Origin: Coraliomargarita sp. CAG:312
Lineage (GTDB): Bacteria > Verrucomicrobiota > Verrucomicrobiia > Opitutales > Intestinicryptomonadaceae
Assembly: GCA_000438015.1 (NCBI GenBank)
Contig: FR901622.1
Coordinates: 4,497-12,153, forward strand
Direction of reading: 5' to 3'
DNA: 7,657 bases
The position numbers were made by a program, and so were the translations under genes. Below, one piece after another: positions 5,859-7,657 of this stretch; the first letter of the stretch is position 1, and each line of letters starts with the position of its first letter. The notes below the pieces were generated by a model. That model did not search any database, was not told the origin of the DNA, and saw only the letters and a program-made list of their open reading frames with translations.

Positions 5859-6164
5859 ATGGCAAAAAAATCATCAATCGAACGCAATTTGAAGCGCCAG
5901 AAGTTAGTTGCAAAATATGCGGCTAAGAAGGAAGAGCTTAAAAAGATTTTAAAGAACCCGAACACCACAGACGAGGAGTTTTTTGCGGCTCAGCGCAAAC
6001 TTTGCAAATTGCCGCGCAACGCTTCCAAAATCCGCATACGCAACCGTTGCTCTATTACGGGCCGTCCCCGCGGATACATTCGTAAATTCGGGTTGTCGCG
6101 CATAACTTTCCGCGAATTGGCACTCGACGGCAAGCTGCCCGGCGTCACAAAATCATCATGGTAA
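5859..6164 (+). CDS. rpsN: 30S ribosomal protein S14, long zinc-free type
   Basis: S14 (101 residues) is a late-assembling protein of the 30S head near S19 and S3. This is the long form, like the 101-residue E. coli protein: it starts MAKKSSIERNLKRQK, has the extra middle segment, and ends with RNRCSITGRPRGYIRKFGLSRITFRELALDGKLPG and KSSW. The short form's two CxxC pairs that bind zinc are missing; only Cys49 and the Cys of NRCSITG (about residue 64) occur, not in CxxC spacing. The long form in the main operon is expected in Verrucomicrobiota, Bacteroidota and Proteobacteria, and argues against a Firmicute source. No SD is visible before the ATG. Confidence 0.96.
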   Translation: MAKKSSIERNLKRQKLVAKYAAKKEELKKILKNPNTTDEEFFAAQRKLCKLPRNASKIRIRNRCSITGRPRGYIRKFGLSRITFRELALDGKLPGVTKSSW

Positions 6165-6182
6165 TGAGAAAGGCGAAATAAT

Positions 6183-6578
6183 ATGGCAACTCATGACAGC
6201 ATAGGCGACTTTTTGACGATACTTCGCAACGCTAGCTCAGCCGGAAAGGAATTCTGCACGGCCCAGTGGTCTAAAATGCGCGAAGGCATAGCAGTAATCC
6301 TCAAGGATGAAGGCTATATCGGCGACTTTGAAGTAAGCGGCGAAAAAGCTGAAAAGGTAATAAAAATAACAATGAAATACGTGTCCGGCACCCCGGCTTT
6401 GACGGGAATCACCCGCGTCAGCACTCCTGGATGCCGCATGTATTACGAATATCGCAACATTCCCCGCGTTCTCAACGGCATGGGCATATCGATTCTGACA
6501 ACCTCCCAGGGCGTCTTAAAGGATTCCGATTGCCGCGCAAAGAAAGTGGGCGGTGAATTGCTCTGCAAAGTATGGTAA
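6183..6578 (+). CDS. rpsH: 30S ribosomal protein S8
   Basis: S8 (131 residues, usual length about 130) binds the central domain of 16S rRNA and is needed for platform assembly. In E. coli it also represses the spc operon by binding mRNA near the rplE start; I could not see a convincing hairpin of that kind at the rplE start here. Family features: HDSIGDFLTILRNA at the N-terminus, the KMREGIAVILKDEGYI helix, TGITRVSTPGCRMY, then IPRVLNGMGISILTTSQGVL and the C-terminal GGELLCKVW, which is diagnostic. AAAGG at 6169-6173 lies 9 bases from ATG 6183. The stop is fused to the next SD (TAAGGA). Confidence 0.97.
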   Translation: MATHDSIGDFLTILRNASSAGKEFCTAQWSKMREGIAVILKDEGYIGDFEVSGEKAEKVIKITMKYVSGTPALTGITRVSTPGCRMYYEYRNIPRVLNGMGISILTTSQGVLKDSDCRAKKVGGELLCKVW

Positions 6579-6587
6579 GGAATCAGT

Positions 6588-7139
6588 ATGAGTAGAATAG
6601 GCAAATTACCGGTAGTAGTTCCCGCGGGCGTGAAAGTTTCAATTGACGGTGGTACCGTTAATATCGAAGGCCCCAAGGGCAAGCTAAGTCAGACATTCGA
6701 TTCTTCAGCGGTTTCAATTAAGTTTGAAAACAATGAAATTCACGTCGCGCCCTCCTCGGAATCGCGTTTCTCGCAGGCGATGCACGGCACTGTGCGCAGC
6801 ATAATAGCCGGCATGGTGAAAGGTGTCGTTGAGAACTTTGTGAAAGTCTTGGAAATCAAGGGTGTCGGTTTCAAGGCAGAGCTCAAAGGCAAGGTGTTAA
6901 CATTGGCTTTGGGATATGCGCATCCTTGCATTTATGAAATCCCGGAAGGAATTTCCGTTGTAATCGGCGAAACTCCGGACAGAAATCCCCTTTTGACCGT
7001 CTCCGGCGCGAGCAAGAAGATGGTAGGCCAGGTGGCGTCCGATATCAAGCACTTCTATCCTGTCGAACCCTATAAGGGCAAGGGCGTTAGAATCCACGGA
7101 GAATTTGTCCGCCGCAAGGAAGGCAAGAAGACAGCGTAA
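6588..7139 (+). CDS. rplF: 50S ribosomal protein L6
   Basis: L6 (183 residues, family about 177-184) lies near the factor-binding site of the 50S subunit and supports EF-G and EF-Tu function. It is built of two similar alpha/beta domains, and both are visible. The first begins MSRIGKLPVVVPAGV and includes VNIEGPKGKLS. The second includes LEIKGVGFKAELKGKVLTLALGYAHP and IPEGISVVI. The family signature near the C-terminus is intact: VEPYKGKGVRIHGEFVRRKEGKK. AAGGA at 6577-6581, overlapping the rpsH stop codon, is 6 bases before the ATG. The 26-base gap to rplR is the largest between genes in the window. Confidence 0.97.
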   Translation: MSRIGKLPVVVPAGVKVSIDGGTVNIEGPKGKLSQTFDSSAVSIKFENNEIHVAPSSESRFSQAMHGTVRSIIAGMVKGVVENFVKVLEIKGVGFKAELKGKVLTLALGYAHPCIYEIPEGISVVIGETPDRNPLLTVSGASKKMVGQVASDIKHFYPVEPYKGKGVRIHGEFVRRKEGKKTA

Positions 7140-7165
7140 TTGCGCGGGATTGAAAGGATATAAAA

Positions 7166-7532
7166 ATGATTTTAAAGAAAAAAGTATTGGAACAAAAGCG
7201 TCGTTGGCGTTTGCGCCGCAAGATAGCCGGCACTTCGGAACGTCCCCGTTTGTCGCTCTGCTTGTCCAACAAGCATGTTTATGCGCAATGCATAGACGAT
7301 ACCGCTGGCAAGACACTTGCGGCTGTTTGCACAACTTCCAAAGATCTCAAGGGAGAAAAACTTCTACCCAATGTTGCCGGGGCGCAAGTCGTCGGAACAA
7401 AGATGGGCGAGAAACTCAAGGCGGCCGGAATTTCCGCTGTCGTTTTTGACAGGGGCGCCCGCCGCCCGCCGCTACCACGGTGCGGTAAAAAGTTTTGCAG
7501 ACGCAGTTCGCGCAACAGGCATCAACTTCTAA
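7166..7532 (+). CDS. rplR: 50S ribosomal protein L18, frameshifted near C-terminus by a 7-base duplication
   Basis: L18 binds 5S rRNA with L5 in the central protuberance. The first 98 residues are normal: RRKIAGTSERPRLSLCLSNKHVYAQ, then AGISAVVFDRG. After Asp95-Arg96-Gly97-Ala98-Arg99-Arg100 the initial frame turns to PPLPRCGKKF and runs to a stop at 7556-7558, giving 130 residues and overlapping rpsE. The true ending, RYHGAVKSFADAVRATGINF, lies in the +1 frame and stops at 7530-7532. At 7457-7472 the unit GCCCGCC occurs twice in tandem; removing one copy restores DRGARRYHG and a 119-residue protein of normal length. The restored stop is fused to an SD for rpsE (TAAGGA), as at other junctions here. 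L18 is normally essential, so a sequencing or assembly error is the leading explanation; a real mutation or recoding is possible. Start supported by AAAGGA at 7153-7158. Confidence 0.9.
7457..7472 (+). repeat. 7-base tandem duplication (GCCCGCC x2 plus GC) in rplR
   Basis: GCCCGCC occupies 7457-7463 and 7464-7470, followed by GC. The second unit adds 7 bases to the L18 reading frame and moves the ribosome out of the conserved C-terminal frame. It sits in a very GC-rich run, where polymerase slippage and read errors are common. Confidence 0.9.
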
Positions 7533-7541
7533 GGATAGACA

Positions 7542-7657
7542 ATGAGCAGAGAATTTAAAAATAAACAGGCAATAGCTGAAAAGGACGCGGGTCCTGAGCT
7601 CATAGAAAAAGTAGTGCACGTCAACCGTTGCGCAAAAGTAGTCAAAGGCGGCCGCCG
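7542..7657 (+). CDS. rpsE: 30S ribosomal protein S5, N-terminal part (3' end outside window)
   Basis: S5 binds the 30S shoulder near the mRNA entry channel with S3 and S4 and influences decoding accuracy. Only the first 38 residues are present. After a charged, poorly conserved N-terminal extension (MSREFKNKQAIAEKDAG), the family block ELIEKVVHVNRCAKVVKGGR appears, which is the standard S5 entry into its double-stranded-RNA-binding-like domain (consensus E-x-V-x-x-V-N-R-V-x-K-V-V-K-G-G-R). ATG 7542 is chosen because AAGGA at 7531-7535 lies 6 bases upstream and overlaps the restored L18 stop. The frame is open to the right edge. Cys at the R-C-A-K position, where Val is common, is a minor variation. 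Confidence 0.95.
   Translation, partial: MSREFKNKQAIAEKDAGPELIEKVVHVNRCAKVVKGGR

Noticed and set aside
5859..6164. S14 zinc ribbon
   Set aside because: The two CxxC pairs of the short form are absent; this is the long zinc-free type.
7440..7490. Programmed -1 frameshifting in rplR
   Set aside because: The conserved ending lies in the +1 (or -2) frame, there is no X-XXY-YYZ slippery heptamer feeding it, and an exact tandem duplication explains the shift more simply.
7647..7657. GC-rich palindrome GCGGCCGC at the right edge as a cloning or adapter artefact
   Set aside because: It encodes the conserved Lys-Gly-Gly-Arg of S5 in frame, so it is ordinary coding sequence.

Overview
This window is a continuous stretch of a bacterial S10-spc ribosomal protein operon, all on the + strand. 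It runs from the 3' end of rplC to the 5' end of rpsE in the order L3 (partial), L4, L23, L2, S19, [inserted exported protein], L22, S3, L16, L29, S17, L14, L24, L5, S14, S8, L6, L18 (frameshifted), S5 (partial). Genes are separated by about 1 to 26 bases. I see no internal promoter, terminator, RNA gene, CRISPR array or transposon, and no gene-free stretch longer than 26 bases.

The organism is a bacterium with mixed base composition and classical Shine-Dalgarno (SD) use. The L2 residues RPLTPSQRF and DHPMGGGEGR, the L4 style (AYQANARQGNAS) and the long zinc-free S14 look to me like Verrucomicrobiota, perhaps Opitutae-like. This is recalled family resemblance, not a computed phylogeny, so I hold it with moderate confidence only.

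Layout: 2-223 is the tail of L3. 236-2319 carries L4, L23, L2 and S19. 2321-2668 carries a 115-residue protein with an apparent signal peptide, wedged between rpsS and rplV, which are normally adjacent. 2685-4609 carries L22, S3, L16, L29 and S17. 4624-7139 carries L14, L24, L5, S14, S8 and L6. 7166-7532 is L18, whose reading frame is broken by a 7-base tandem duplication near its C-terminus. 7542 to the window end is the start of S5.

The ribosomal proteins build the 50S core and tunnel region (L2, L3, L4, L22, L23, L24, L29), the peptidyl transferase and tRNA-facing region (L14, L16, L6), the central protuberance (L5, L18) and the 30S subunit (S3, S5, S8, S14, S17, S19). The two points that stand out are the non-ribosomal exported-protein gene inside the operon and the L18 frameshift. 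Two smaller ones are the repeated fusion of the stop codon with the SD (TAAGGA/TAAGGAG) and a perfect 20-base repeat covering the translation start sites of rplB and rplP.
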